Shown piece after piece: positions 8,380 to 18,929 of a stretch of DNA of 64,000 bases; position 1 is the stretch's first letter; each line of letters opens with the position of its first letter. Both the position numbers and the translations under genes were made by a program. The DNA comes from Pseudomonadota bacterium. Lineage in GTDB: Bacteria; Pseudomonadota; Gammaproteobacteria; Enterobacterales; Enterobacteriaceae. Where the stretch lies: contig JAGTSE010000006.1 in the NCBI GenBank assembly GCA_018261615.1, forward strand, positions 1 to 64,000, in the 5' to 3' direction. The notes beneath the pieces were generated by a model, which ran no database searches, had not been told where the DNA came from, and was given only the letters and a program-made list of their open reading frames with translations.

Positions 8380-9828
8380 TCAGGCGGATTTCAGCCACGG
8401 CGCAGTCAACTGACCCCACGCGGGGTTGTTGATCGTCATATCCATATCGCGGGCGAAGATGGCAAAGCCGTCATAACCGTGATAGGGGCCGGAGTAATCC
8501 CAGGAGTGCATCTGGCGAAACGGCACGCCCATTTTCTGGAAGATGTACTTCTCTTTAATGCCGGAGCCGATCAGATCCGGCTTCAGCGCTTTGACAAAGG
8601 CTTCCAGTTCATAACTGCTGGCATCGTCGAACAACAAGGTGCCTTCTTTCAGATCCGGCAGGGTGCGGTCGTAGTCATCGTTATGGGCGAATTCATAACC
8701 CGCCGCGATAATTTCCATCCCCAGATCTTCATAAGCGCCAATCACATGGCGAGGACGTAAGCCCCCCATATAAAGCAGCACTTTGCGACCTTCCAGACGC
8801 GGACGGTATTTGGCGATGATGGCGTCGTTCTGCGCCTGATATTTGGCGATCACTGCTTCGGCGTTGGTGCGAATGGTGTCATCAAACATATCGGCGATTT
8901 TGCGCAACGACTCGGCGACTTTGGTCGGGCCGAAGAAGTTGTACTCCATCCAGGGAATACCGTGTTTCTCCTCCATATGGCGGGAGATGTAGTTCATCGA
9001 GCGGTAGCAGTGCACAAGATTGAGTTTGACGAACGGCGTGTTCTCCATCTCAACCAGCGTGCCGTCGCCGGACCACTGCGCCACCACGCGCAGACCCATC
9101 TCTTCGAGCAAAATACGTGAAGCCCAGGCATCGCCGCCGATGTTGTAATCGCCAATGATCGCCACGTCATAAGGGCCGGCCTCAAACGACTTACCTTCGC
9201 GGTTATCCAGCACCCAGTCGCGGATCACATCGTTGGCAATGTGGTGACCGAGTGACTGGGAAACACCGCGAAAGCCTTCGCAGCGCACCGGAATGACCGG
9301 TTTATTGATGGCTTTGCGGCTGGCGTTGGCGACGGCTTCAATGTCGTCGCCAATCAGGCCGACCGGGCATTCGGACTGAATGGAGATCCCCTTGGTTAGC
9401 GGGAACAGCGTCTCCATCTCTTCAATCAGTTTGGTCAGCTTTTTATCGCCGCCAAACACGATATCGCGCTCCTGAAAATCGGAGGTGAAGTTGAGCGTAC
9501 CGAAGCTATCAACACCGCTGACGCCGGTGTAGTAGTTACGCCGCCCGGCGCGGGAGTACTGACCGCAGCCGATCGGGCCGTGGGATATATGGGCCATATC
9601 TTTGATCGGCCCGAATACCACCCCTTTAGAACCGGCGTAAGAGCAACCACGCACGGTCATCACACCGGGCTGCGACTTACGGTTAGAGATGATGCATTTC
9701 CCGACGCTTTCCATCTCCGGGTCGCTCACCATCATGTGCTTTCTGCGTTCTTTGCGCGTTTTTTCCGGAAAGATCTCCAGCACTTCCTGGATGATCTCCA
9801 GATTACTTTCGCCTGTTGCATTGCTCAT
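8380..9828 (-). CDS. nifD: Nitrogenase MoFe protein alpha subunit
   Basis: NifD carries the iron-molybdenum cofactor, the site of N2 reduction. Cofactor ligands C274 and H441 and the substrate-channel H195 are present, as are the P-cluster cysteines C62, C88 and C154. At 482 residues it is one residue shorter before the cofactor ligand than the widely used numbering (C275/H442). The start has an AGGA site. The intact ligand set indicates a functional molybdenum nitrogenase. Confidence 0.98.
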   Translation of the reverse strand: MSNATGESNLEIIQEVLEIFPEKTRKERRKHMMVSDPEMESVGKCIISNRKSQPGVMTVRGCSYAGSKGVVFGPIKDMAHISHGPIGCGQYSRAGRRNYYTGVSGVDSFGTLNFTSDFQERDIVFGGDKKLTKLIEEMETLFPLTKGISIQSECPVGLIGDDIEAVANASRKAINKPVIPVRCEGFRGVSQSLGHHIANDVIRDWVLDNREGKSFEAGPYDVAIIGDYNIGGDAWASRILLEEMGLRVVAQWSGDGTLVEMENTPFVKLNLVHCYRSMNYISRHMEEKHGIPWMEYNFFGPTKVAESLRKIADMFDDTIRTNAEAVIAKYQAQNDAIIAKYRPRLEGRKVLLYMGGLRPRHVIGAYEDLGMEIIAAGYEFAHNDDYDRTLPDLKEGTLLFDDASSYELEAFVKALKPDLIGSGIKEKYIFQKMGVPFRQMHSWDYSGPYHGYDGFAIFARDMDMTINNPAWGQLTAPWLKSA

Positions 9829-9855
9829 AGTCGTCTTCCTGTTGGCGGGCGTGCA

Positions 9856-10815
<960 letters not shown>

Positions 10816-10895
10816 TTAATTTATTGATTTTAAAAGAGTTTAAATTTTGTCTGCTGCCAAAGGAGGGACAAAGAGTAAACAATCACCTTACCAAT

Positions 10896-10911
10896 TGTTT
10901 GAAACAGAACA
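10896..10911. promoter_or_regulatory. NifA upstream activator site (nifH-proximal)
   Basis: TGTTTGAAACAGAACA fits TGT-N10-ACA. It lies about 95 bases upstream of the nifH -24 element, a typical NifA distance, so it most likely serves nifH. Confidence 0.85.
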
Positions 10912-10928
10912 ATTTCACACATCGTTTC

Positions 10929-10944
10929 TGTACCTCGGGGAACA
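10929..10944. promoter_or_regulatory. NifA upstream activator site (middle)
   Basis: TGTACCTCGGGGAACA fits TGT-N10-ACA. It sits between the divergent nifH and nifJ promoters and could serve either. Confidence 0.7.
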
Positions 10945-10964
10945 ACCCTCGGTGTGCGACACTT

Positions 10965-10980
10965 TGTCGGCAGTTCAACA
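10965..10980. promoter_or_regulatory. NifA upstream activator site (nifJ-proximal)
   Basis: TGTCGGCAGTTCAACA fits TGT-N10-ACA. It is about 85 bases upstream of the nifJ -24 element, so it most likely serves nifJ. Confidence 0.75.
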
Positions 10981-11064
10981 GGATGTCGCGTTCGCTGTCT
11001 TGTTTCATGCAACCATTTTGTGATAGTTGTCTTTAATGCTTTGTTTATAAAGGGATAAATGAGC

Positions 11065-11080
11065 TGGCACAGGCTGTGCA
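11065..11080 (+). promoter_or_regulatory. Sigma-54 promoter of nifJ
   Basis: TGGCACAGGCTGTGCA matches the -24/-12 consensus with a perfect TGGCAC and correct spacing, 42 bases before the nifJ start. Confidence 0.9.
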
Positions 11081-11122
11081 ACGGCTGTAGGGAGATGACC
11101 TCTTACAGTCGAGGAATGAGCA

Positions 11123-14100
11123 ATGTCCGGAAAGATGAAAACAATGGATGGCAACGCGGCAGCGGCATGGATTTCGTATGCCTTTACTGATGTCGCCGCG
11201 ATTTACCCCATTACCCCCTCAACGCCGATGGCGGAAAACGTCGATCAGTGGGCGGCTGATGGCAAGAAAAACCTGTTTGGCCAGCCGGTGCGTTTAATGG
11301 AGATGCAGTCGGAAGCGGGCGCGGCTGGTGCCGTACACGGTGCGTTGCAGGCCGGGGCGCTGACCACCACCTACACCGCCTCGCAGGGGCTGCTGTTAAT
11401 GATCCCCAATCTGTACAAAATCGCCGGTGAGCTGCTGCCCGGCGTGTTTCACGTCAGCGCTCGTGCGCTGGCAACCAACTCGCTGAACATTTTTGGCGAT
11501 CATCAGGATGTGATGGCGGTTCGCCAAAGCGGCTGCGCGATGCTGGCGGAGAGCAACGTTCAACAGGTGATGGATCTCTCGGCGGTCGCGCACCTCTCCG
11601 CCATTAAAGGCCGTGTACCTTTTATTAACTTCTTTGATGGTTTTCGTACTTCCCACGAAATCCAGAAAATTGAAGTGCTGGAGTATGACGATCTGGCGCC
11701 GTTGCTGGATACCGAGGCACTGAACCGCTTTCGGCGTAACGCTCTGAACCCGGATCATCCGGTGATCCGCGGCACTGCGCAAAACCCCGATATCTATTTT
11801 CAGGAGCGGGAAGCCGCCAACCGTTACTACGATGCGCTGCCGGAGATCGTCGAAAACTATATGGCGGAAATCTATCGCCTGACAGGTCGCGAATACCACC
11901 TGTTTGATTACTACGGCGCAGAAGATGCTGATCAGATTATTGTGGCAATGGGTTCGGTATGCGACACCATTTCCGAAGTGGTGGACGCGCTGATCGACAG
12001 TGGTGAAAAAGTTGGTCTGGTGACAGTGCATCTGTTCCGGCCTTTTTCACTGTCGCACTTCTTTGCCAAAATCCCTAAAAGCGTCAAACGCATTGCGGTG
12101 CTCGATCGCACCAAAGAGCCGGGCGCGCAGGCGGAACCACTGTGCCTGGATGTAAAAAACGCGTTTTATCACCAGCATGACGCACCGCTGATTGTCGGCG
12201 GTCGCTATGCACTGGGCGGTAAAGATGTGCTGCCGGGACATATTGTCTCGGTGTTTGAGAACCTGAAAAAACCGCTGCCGAAAGATGGTTTCACGGTGGG
12301 GATCTTCGACGACGTCACGCACACGTCGTTGCCAGTGCCTTCTCATGATGTCCACGTTTCACGCGAGGGGATCACCGCCTGTAAATTCTGGGGGTTGGGT
12401 TCCGACGGTACGGTCAGCGCCAACAAGAGCGCGATCAAGATTATCGGTGATAAAACGCCGATGTATGCGCAGGCCTACTTTGCCTACGATTCGAAAAAAT
12501 CGGGCGGCATTACCGTTTCGCACCTGCGTTTTGGCGAACGGCCCATTACCTCGCCGTACCTGATCCACCGCGCGGATTTTATCGCCTGCTCGCAGCAATC
12601 CTATGTCGATAAGTACGATCTGCTGGAGGGGCTGAACCCCGGAGGCACATTCCTACTGAACTGTATCTGGTTTGGTGAGGAGCTGGAATCGCGGCTGCCA
12701 AACAGTATGAAGCGTTATATTGCCCGCGAAGGGATCCGTTTTTACACCCTCAATGCGGTGGATATCGCCCGCAAGCTGGGGCTGGGCGGGCGCTTTAACA
12801 TGCTGATGCAGGCAGCATTCTTCAAACTGGCGGGGATTATTGATCCGCAAGCGGCGTCCGGTTATCTGAAGCAGGCGGTCGAGAAATCCTACGGCAGCAA
12901 AGGGCAAAAAGTGGTGGATATGAACAATGCCGCCATTGATCTGGGGATGGAAGCCATCCAGGAAGTGATGGTGCCGGAACGCTGGGCGACGCTGGAAGAT
13001 GACGCAGTGGAAGAGACGCGGATGATGCCGGATTTTATCCGCGACATTCTGGAACCGATGAACCGACAGAACGGCGACAAACTGCCGGTCAGCGCCTTTG
13101 TCGGTATGGAGGACGGGACATTCCCGACGGGAACTGCGGCGTGGGAGAAACGTGGCATTGCTTTGCAGGTGCCGGTGTGGAACCCCGAAGGCTGTACCCA
13201 GTGCAATCAGTGCGCCTTTATCTGCCCACATGCCGCCGTTCGCCCGGCGCTGCTGAACCAGCAAGAGCGCGATGCTGCGCCGGTAGCGTTGTTGAGTAAA
13301 GTGGCGCAGGGGGCGAAGGAGTACGACTATCATCTGGCCATTTCACCGCTCGATTGTTCCGGCTGCGGCAACTGCGCCGATATCTGCCCGGCGAAGGGCA
13401 AAGCCCTTACGATGCAGCCGCTGGAGAGCCAGTTAGCGATGCAACCGGTGTGGGATTATGCACTGGCGCTGTCGCCAAAAAGCAATCCGTTCAACAAAAC
13501 TACGGTCAAAGGCAGCCAGTTTGAAACTCCGCTGCTGGAGTTTTCCGGTGCTTGCGCAGGCTGCGGCGAAACCCCGTATGCGCGGCTGGTGACGCAGTTG
13601 TTTGGCGATCGCATGATGATCGCCAACGCCACGGGTTGTTCATCGATCTGGGGGGCCAGCGCGCCGTCAATTCCCTGGACCACCAACCATAAAGGGCAAG
13701 GCCCGGCGTGGGCCAACTCGTTGTTTGAGGATAACGCCGAGTTTGGTCTGGGGATGATGCTCGGCGGGCGCGCGGTGCGTGAACAGCTCGCCAGTGATGC
13801 GATGGACGCGCTGGCCGCGCCGCACTGTGAGGCGTTACAGCAGGCGTTGCGACAGTGGCTGGAGAGTAAAGATCGCGGTGACGGCACGCGCGAGCGCGGC
13901 GAGCAACTGAGTGCGCTGCTGGCGCAGGAGAAGGGCGACGATCCGCTGCTGAACCGCATGTACCAGAACCGAGACTATTTCGCTAAACGTTCGCAGTGGA
14001 TTTTTGGCGGCGATGGTTGGGCGTATGACATCGGTTTTGGCGGCCTCGATCATGTGCTGGCCTCCGGGGAGGATGTGAATATCCTGGTATTTGATACAGA

Positions 14101-14635
14101 AGTGTACTCCAACACCGGCGGGCAGTCGTCGAAATCGACGCCGGTCGCGGCGATTGCCAAGTTTGCCGCCGAAGGCAAACGGACGCGCAAGAAGGATCTC
14201 GGCATGATGGCGGTGAGCTACGGCAATGTGTATGTCGCGCAGGTGGCGATGGGCGCGGATAAAGCCCAGACGCTGCGGGCCATTGCCGAAGCGGAGGCGT
14301 GGCCTGGCCCGTCACTGGTCATCGCTTACGCGGCCTGTATCAACCACGGCCTGAAAGCCGGGATGGGATGCAGTATGCGCGAAGCAAAACGCGCGGTGGA
14401 TTCCGGTTACTGGCATCTGTGGCGCTATAACCCACAACTGATGGCGAAGGGCAAGAATCCTTTTATTCTCGACTCCGACGAGCCGGAGGAGAGCTTCCGC
14501 GACTTCCTGATGGGCGAGGTGCGTTACGCCTCGCTGGGCCGCACCGCGCCGGAGCTGGCGGATCAACTCTTCGAGCAAACCGAGCAGGACGCGAAGCTGC
14601 GTTTCGCGCAGTATCAGCGAATGGCGGGGGAGTAA
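11123..14635 (+). CDS. nifJ: Pyruvate:flavodoxin oxidoreductase
   Basis: NifJ oxidises pyruvate to acetyl-CoA and CO2 and reduces flavodoxin (NifF), which feeds electrons to NifH. The 1170-residue protein has the one-chain layout of the family: N-terminal pyrimidine-binding and transketolase-like domains, a ferredoxin insert with two 4Fe-4S motifs (CTQCNQCAFICP and CSGCGNCADICP, about residues 690-755), and a C-terminal TPP domain with CAGCGETPY, which supplies ligands of the proximal cluster. It diverges from nifHDKTY and has its own sigma-54 promoter. Two hairpins close the gene. nifF is not in this window. Confidence 0.97.
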   Translation: MSGKMKTMDGNAAAAWISYAFTDVAAIYPITPSTPMAENVDQWAADGKKNLFGQPVRLMEMQSEAGAAGAVHGALQAGALTTTYTASQGLLLMIPNLYKIAGELLPGVFHVSARALATNSLNIFGDHQDVMAVRQSGCAMLAESNVQQVMDLSAVAHLSAIKGRVPFINFFDGFRTSHEIQKIEVLEYDDLAPLLDTEALNRFRRNALNPDHPVIRGTAQNPDIYFQEREAANRYYDALPEIVENYMAEIYRLTGREYHLFDYYGAEDADQIIVAMGSVCDTISEVVDALIDSGEKVGLVTVHLFRPFSLSHFFAKIPKSVKRIAVLDRTKEPGAQAEPLCLDVKNAFYHQHDAPLIVGGRYALGGKDVLPGHIVSVFENLKKPLPKDGFTVGIFDDVTHTSLPVPSHDVHVSREGITACKFWGLGSDGTVSANKSAIKIIGDKTPMYAQAYFAYDSKKSGGITVSHLRFGERPITSPYLIHRADFIACSQQSYVDKYDLLEGLNPGGTFLLNCIWFGEELESRLPNSMKRYIAREGIRFYTLNAVDIARKLGLGGRFNMLMQAAFFKLAGIIDPQAASGYLKQAVEKSYGSKGQKVVDMNNAAIDLGMEAIQEVMVPERWATLEDDAVEETRMMPDFIRDILEPMNRQNGDKLPVSAFVGMEDGTFPTGTAAWEKRGIALQVPVWNPEGCTQCNQCAFICPHAAVRPALLNQQERDAAPVALLSKVAQGAKEYDYHLAISPLDCSGCGNCADICPAKGKALTMQPLESQLAMQPVWDYALALSPKSNPFNKTTVKGSQFETPLLEFSGACAGCGETPYARLVTQLFGDRMMIANATGCSSIWGASAPSIPWTTNHKGQGPAWANSLFEDNAEFGLGMMLGGRAVREQLASDAMDALAAPHCEALQQALRQWLESKDRGDGTRERGEQLSALLAQEKGDDPLLNRMYQNRDYFAKRSQWIFGGDGWAYDIGFGGLDHVLASGEDVNILVFDTEVYSNTGGQSSKSTPVAAIAKFAAEGKRTRKKDLGMMAVSYGNVYVAQVAMGADKAQTLRAIAEAEAWPGPSLVIAYAACINHGLKAGMGCSMREAKRAVDSGYWHLWRYNPQLMAKGKNPFILDSDEPEESFRDFLMGEVRYASLGRTAPELADQLFEQTEQDAKLRFAQYQRMAGE

Positions 14636-14646
14636 ACGGTAGGTTC

Positions 14647-14674
14647 TCCCCGGTAATGTTGCGTTTACCGGGGA
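14647..14674 (+). terminator. Hairpin after nifJ
   Basis: TCCCCGGTAA and TTACCGGGGA form a 10-bp stem 11 bases after the nifJ stop. No T tract follows, so it may act as an mRNA end-stabiliser ahead of the stronger terminator downstream. Confidence 0.6.
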
Positions 14675-14690
14675 TTGAGATAACGGAGAG

Positions 14691-14724
14691 ACGCCATGCG
14701 TATTCGCGCATGGCGTTATTTTTT
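14691..14724 (+). terminator. Rho-independent terminator of nifJ
   Basis: ACGCCATGCG and CGCATGGCGT form a 10-bp stem followed by a TTATTTTTT tract. Confidence 0.88.
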
Positions 14725-14825
14725 GCGCTGTTAATTCTGGTATATCGTGCATCACGACGAGAATATTAAACCGAATAAACCGCTGCTATTCTTTGGTCGA
14801 CAATATTTTCATTGGCTTCTAAGAT

Positions 14826-14843
14826 CCTATCCCATTAGGCTCT
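14826..14843 (+). repeat. 18-bp repeat, copy 1
   Basis: CCTATCCCATTAGGCTCT occurs here, 12 bases upstream of the HAD gene start, and again at 35625-35642. The core is a small dyad (CCTA...TAGG). Confidence 0.6.
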
Positions 14844-14855
14844 AAGGAACATACT

Positions 14856-15698
14856 ATGAAGTGTGCATTGGTTTATGACTTTGATGGCACTTTGGCTGAC
14901 GGAGATTGTGCGCAACACGGCCTTATGCCTGCTTTGGGAATCAATAATGTTGGCGCATTCTGGCAGGAGGTAAAGCAGCGCGCAGCAGAAAATGATGGAG
15001 ATGAAATTCTTTCTTATCTTGGGCTATTGGTTGAAAAAGCGGCCCGGACAAATCCAGATGAACTAAGCATTCATAATCTGAAAAAACATGGTAAATCCAT
15101 TCCGCTATACCCTGGGGTTGCTGACTGGTTTGACCGGATTAACAAGTATGCGGCTGACAATGGGCTGGAGCTTTACCATTACATTATCTCCAGCGGGCTT
15201 GATGCGATGATTCGCGGGACGGAGATTGGTGACAAGTTTCGCATGATTTTCGCCTGTAAATATCACTATTCCGCAGATGGCACTTCAGCGACCTGGCCCG
15301 CTCAGGCAATTAATTACACGACAAAAACACAGTTTCTTTTTCGAATAAACAAAGGGATTGATAACTCCTGGGATAATGAAGCGGTAAACAGATTTATCGA
15401 GCCTGAACTGCGAGAGATACCGTTTCAGCGAATGATTTATTTTGGCGATGGCGATACGGATATTCCGTCCATGAAAATGGTGCGCTATCAGGGCGGTGTC
15501 TCACTTGCCGTTTTTGATCAGGACAAATGGAAGACAGCAAAAACGCAGGGAAAAGTTGAAAAATTGATAGCAGAGGAACGCGCCAATTATGTCGTACCTG
15601 CCATTTATGAGGACGGTAGTCAGTTAGATGTCACGGTGAAAGGGCTACTGCAATTGTTTAAGCGTAAGTACGCCAACAAAGCGCTGCTGAGTAAATAA
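14856..15698 (+). CDS. HAD-superfamily phosphatase
   Basis: A 280-residue haloacid-dehalogenase-fold hydrolase, probably a cytoplasmic phosphatase. Motif I is DFDGTLAD at residues 9-16, with the Asp nucleophile and the acid/base Asp. Motif II is the SSG around residue 112. Motif IV is GDGDTD near residue 197. A sizeable cap lies between motifs I and II. The substrate cannot be told from sequence. It stands alone between nifJ and a decayed amidase. Its 5' region carries the 18-bp repeat that also lies beside the winged-helix regulator at 35.0-35.6 kb, which may mean shared control. Confidence 0.85.
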   Translation: MKCALVYDFDGTLADGDCAQHGLMPALGINNVGAFWQEVKQRAAENDGDEILSYLGLLVEKAARTNPDELSIHNLKKHGKSIPLYPGVADWFDRINKYAADNGLELYHYIISSGLDAMIRGTEIGDKFRMIFACKYHYSADGTSATWPAQAINYTTKTQFLFRINKGIDNSWDNEAVNRFIEPELREIPFQRMIYFGDGDTDIPSMKMVRYQGGVSLAVFDQDKWKTAKTQGKVEKLIAEERANYVVPAIYEDGSQLDVTVKGLLQLFKRKYANKALLSK

Positions 15699-15749
15699 TC
15701 AAGATCGGTGCGACATCGTAAGGGAATATTTATCCAGGTGGGTGCAAAG

Positions 15750-16538
15750 CTACTGCCTGATAAACGTAGCGCCATCAGGCAGGATGATGATCCACTCATC
15801 GGCACGGCTCACATGCACCTGCGGTACGTTGTTGCGGATAAAGCTGCCGCCGAGCGCGCGTTCAAGCTGGGCAGCGAGTTGTAGCAACTGACCATCGTTG
15901 GCCTGGCGGGTTTGAAAATGCATGCCCAGCGGAATACCGGACTGCTGCCAGGCGAGCGGGATCGAGATCCCGGCTGTGCCGGTCAGGCTGGCGAGCGGGG
16001 TGTAAGAGAAGATATCCCACAGATTGTAGAACCAGTCCATGACATCCGGGTTATCGCTCAGCGTCAGGTATTTTTTCTCGCCCATCAGCGGCGTCGGTTT
16101 AGAGAACGTCGGCGTCAGGATCATGTCCCACTGCTGGAAAAAACGCCCCAGATCGCGCGATACGGTGTTAAAGGCATCCTGCATTTTCCAGCGTTCGCTG
16201 TAGAACATATCAATGCCTTTCTGCCAGAGACGAATGTTGATCGGCTCCACCAGCGCCTCCGGCGGCGAACTCAGCCCTTTTTTCTCCAGCAGGCACTGAA
16301 TAAACTGCGCAAAATTACTGATATAGCAGGTTGTTTGCGCCTCAAATGCCTGCGCGAAATCAACCTGCGGTGTCTCCCATTCAACATGGTGGCCCAGCTC
16401 TTCCAGCAAACGTACGGTGCGCTCCAGCTCGCTGACAAAATGCGCATCGGAACAGTACCAGTCCGCCAGGAGAGTGTACTGGTGATTTTTATTATAAAAA
16501 GGCTTCCCATACAGCGTTGTGGCTTGTGTTAAAATTCG
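15750..16538 (-). pseudogene. Amidase-signature enzyme, 3' remnant
   Basis: The frame is open over about 263 codons but holds only the C-terminal half of an amidase-signature hydrolase: WDMILTPTF, then YTPLASLTGTAGISIPL, then GIPLGMHF and ANDGQLLQLAAQLE. The catalytic Lys-Ser-Ser core lies in the missing N-terminal half. Upstream, the frame runs into a stop at 16539-16541 without a credible start, and the next gene starts on the other strand. It is therefore a 5'-truncated, presumably inactive copy. The end is convergent with the HAD gene. Confidence 0.75.
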
Positions 16539-16562
16539 TCAATTAAACAGGGAGTGTAAAGT

Positions 16563-17141
16563 ATGAGCAAACGAAGCGCAGGTGAATCAACCGGAAGGGA
16601 TCACTATAAGGTCACCTATTCGCAGTCCATGGTTGATCCGACCAGAACCATGAAAATGGGTAAATTTATTACCTGGTGAATTAAACGAGGACGTTCATAT
16701 TTTGAGCGCCAGAGTATTGTACTGGCCATGATGATGTCGCTGGCCAGAAAGTTCGAAGGACTCCAGTCATCGTTTCCTGTCAGTCTGGCGACAGACAGTG
16801 GTTTCAGTGGCGAAGACCTGGTGTCAGATTTGCTGGGATTCTACCGGGTCGTCTCAGTCCAGAATCCGTTTGGTATGCTGCGTCCGGTCAGCAAAGACGA
16901 GGCGCTTAAACGCTGGGATTATTACGGCAAAATCGGCGCATTGAAAAATGAAACGTTCCGGCCGTTGCTGTTTCCGGATCCTGAACGATTCCCTAACCCC
17001 AGGCCGCGTAAGGGCGAATTGCCCAATTTTATGAAAACAGTCAGACCCTGGAGTGACTTTCGCTCAGGTATCGTCAGTATTTCCAGCGCCAACGGATCAT
17101 ATCTCGATAAAGCAAAAGGCGGAGCATTACCCTATGAGTAG
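16563..17141 (+). pseudogene. DUF4056-like protein fragment with an in-frame stop
   Basis: ATG 16563 opens 38 codons ending in TGA at 16677-16679. The same frame then continues for 153 more codons to 17141 without shifting. The segment after the stop (EDLVSDLLGFYRVV, KRWDYYGKIGALKN, GELPNF) resembles the C-terminal part of proteins I associate with DUF4056, which are normally longer at the N-terminus. A point mutation that made a stop in an already shortened gene is the simplest reading. Nothing near the TGA suggests recoding. The last codons overlap the ATG of the next ORF. Confidence 0.5.
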
Positions 17142-17555
17142 GTCATTAAAATTACTCACAATGGTTATTGTCCTGATTGCAGCTGCGCTGATCTGGTCCT
17201 GGCCTTATATTACAATGGAGTTTGCGGGCAGTGCACACTATACCGAGCAGGATTCACGGGAATATGAATTTTATACTCCGGATATCCTAAAAAAATGCCA
17301 CGTATTTCTCCCCGATATGATTTTGATTTTGCGAATATTACTGGCCCAGCCTCTCATGTCTATGCGATCAGATACTATGATCCCGATGATGCAGGAAAAA
17401 TTGACTCCTATCTGAGTTCACTGGGTTACCAAAAACAGAAGGACTGCCATATTGAAGCGGTATGCTGGCGCGGTACCGATCCCCAGGAAACCGTAACTGT
17501 AAGTATCCTGGAAAAGCCTAAAACATTATTAGTCTCAGTTATCTACAACTTCTGA
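17134..17555 (+). pseudogene. Small membrane-anchored protein, frameshifted at an A7 run
   Basis: ATG 17134 starts a product with one N-terminal membrane segment (LLTMVIVLIAAALIWSW). The frame is lost at a run of seven A around 17288-17294. One more A would join it to the downstream frame (PRISPRYDFDFANITGPASHV...), which ends at 17555. The two halves together give a protein of about 140 residues with an outer domain. The cause could be a true frameshift, a sequencing error in the homopolymer, or transcript slippage. Function is unknown. The start overlaps the stop of the preceding pseudogene, so the two probably formed an operon. Confidence 0.5.
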
Positions 17556-17589
17556 CAGAAACGGCTTACGTGATTATTTTGATTTGCAG

Positions 17590-17853
17590 TTAATTTGAGC
17601 CGAAATTTGCGCTGATTGCGAGTCGGAGGGATTTCGATTGCGAGCCGCTACAACTAAACGTCTGTTGGCAGGCGCTGGCGGAAAGTGAGTCGAGATGGTT
17701 GCGGATGTGGAACCTGCGGTGGCTGTAGGCGCCGGTAATCGGGATCAGATTCGAGGCATTGACCGGCGCGCAGGGGGGCAGCAGGATGGTTTCGGCGCAC
17801 AGCGTGGTTAAAGGTTCTCCAAACGCGCGGTAGCGTAATGCTGTATTATTCAT
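17590..17853 (-). pseudogene. N-terminal remnant of a zinc-type alcohol dehydrogenase/quinone oxidoreductase
   Basis: The first residues (NNTALRYRAFGEPL) and NASNLIPITGAYSHR fit the start of medium-chain dehydrogenases of the quinone-oxidoreductase type. About 20 expected residues between the two blocks are missing, and after YSHR the sequence becomes unrelated before stopping. It is divergent from the beta-lactamase gene, a position where a regulator would be expected in ampR-type systems; it is not a regulator. Confidence 0.5.
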
Positions 17854-17897
17854 CTCTTCATTCAATGTATCGCTTCGCATAGCCAGGGATTATATCT

Positions 17898-18767
17898 ATG
17901 TTGTTCTCACCGAAATCAATCTGTTCTCTGTTGCTGGTTTTTCTGCCGTCGATGCATGCCACTGCCATGGACTCTGCCCGGCTGGCCGATGCTGTACGTT
18001 TACAGGAGCAGCAGCTTGGCGCGCGCATCGGCGTGGCCGTGGTGGATACCGCCAGCGGTAAAACGGCGAGCTATCGTGGGGACGAGCGTTTTCCGCTCAA
18101 CAGTACCCACAAAGCGCTGCTGTGCGGTGCATTACTCAGCCAGGTGGATAAAGGCGAGCTGGCGCTGACGGAAACCACGCAATTCCCGCGTTCGGCGCTA
18201 GTGGCATACTCGCCGGTGACGGAGAAGTTTGTCGCCCCGGCGCGCATCAACTGGCAGCAACTGTGCAGCGCGGCGGTCAGCTACAGCGACAACACGGCGG
18301 CGAATCTGCTGGCGCAAAAGCTCGGCGGCCCAGCGGATATCACCCGTTATCTGCAAACATTAGGTGACAGTGTCACACGTCTGGACCGTTTTGAACCAGA
18401 ATTGAACAGTGCGATACCTGGTGATTTACGCGATACCACCACGCCGCTGGCTGTCAGCCGTACGCTGCAAAAACTGACGTTGGGAACGGCGTTGAAGCCC
18501 GGTTCGCGCGCGCAGTTAATCCAGTGGATGCGCGAGGATAAGGTAGCCGATACGTTATTGCGCTCGACGCTGCCCGCCGGGTGGTCCATTGCCGATAAAA
18601 CCGGCGCCGGGGATTTTGGTTCGCGTTCAATTATCAGCGTGGTGTGGCCGAAAAATAGTACTCCTCGTATCGTAGTTATTTATATAACGAATACAAAAGC
18701 GACGTTAAAGCAGAGTAATGCGGCCATTGCCAGCCTCGGAAACGAGATATTTTCCGCGATCAAATAA
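17898..18767 (+). CDS. Class A beta-lactamase
   Basis: A periplasmic serine hydrolase that opens the beta-lactam ring. The 289-residue precursor has a Sec signal peptide (roughly residues 1-23). The active-site motif is STHK (Ser69 to Lys72 of the precursor), where most class A enzymes have STFK. The other elements are SDN at 130-132, the omega-loop E166 with EPELN, and KTG at 234-236. Two cysteines, C76 and C123, are placed like the TEM-type disulphide. It is not SHV-, LEN- or TEM-like at sight and may be the species' chromosomal enzyme. No divergent LysR regulator is present. The catalytic set is complete, so it should be active; its spectrum cannot be read from sequence. Confidence 0.93.
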   Translation: MLFSPKSICSLLLVFLPSMHATAMDSARLADAVRLQEQQLGARIGVAVVDTASGKTASYRGDERFPLNSTHKALLCGALLSQVDKGELALTETTQFPRSALVAYSPVTEKFVAPARINWQQLCSAAVSYSDNTAANLLAQKLGGPADITRYLQTLGDSVTRLDRFEPELNSAIPGDLRDTTTPLAVSRTLQKLTLGTALKPGSRAQLIQWMREDKVADTLLRSTLPAGWSIADKTGAGDFGSRSIISVVWPKNSTPRIVVIYITNTKATLKQSNAAIASLGNEIFSAIK

Positions 18768-18773
18768 CCCGCC

Positions 18774-18805
18774 GACAGCGGAATAAATAGCCGCTGTCCT
18801 TTTTA
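18774..18805 (+). terminator. Rho-independent terminator of the beta-lactamase gene
   Basis: GACAGCGG and CCGCTGTC form an 8-bp stem followed by CTTTTT, just after the stop at 18767. Confidence 0.88.
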
Positions 18806-18843
18806 AGCTAAATTCCCGCTTGCCCCGAAAAAATCGCAAAAAT

Positions 18844-18888
18844 AACCATAAATGGATAATGGTTAAGTGGTGAGAATATCCTTATAAT
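18844..18888 (+). promoter_or_regulatory. Candidate fdnG promoter with a dyad
   Basis: A perfect TATAAT at 18883-18888 has only a weak -35 (around 18860-18866), as is usual for activator-dependent promoters. A 6-bp dyad AACCAT/ATGGTT (18844-18864) overlaps that -35 position. No clean FNR box or NarL heptamer pair was found. Confidence 0.4.
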
Positions 18889-18929
18889 CTCCGTCCCTTT
18901 TCATGTCTTAAGTTTAAGCTGGAGGACAC

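Noticed and set aside
16677..16679. TGA as a selenocysteine codon in the DUF4056-like gene
   Set aside because: No hairpin of SECIS type follows, and the residue replaced is within a plain Trp/basic stretch with no redox motif.
17590..17880. A 96-residue gene divergent from the beta-lactamase gene, possibly its regulator
   Set aside because: The residues match the N-terminus of a dehydrogenase with an internal loss, not a LysR or other regulator.
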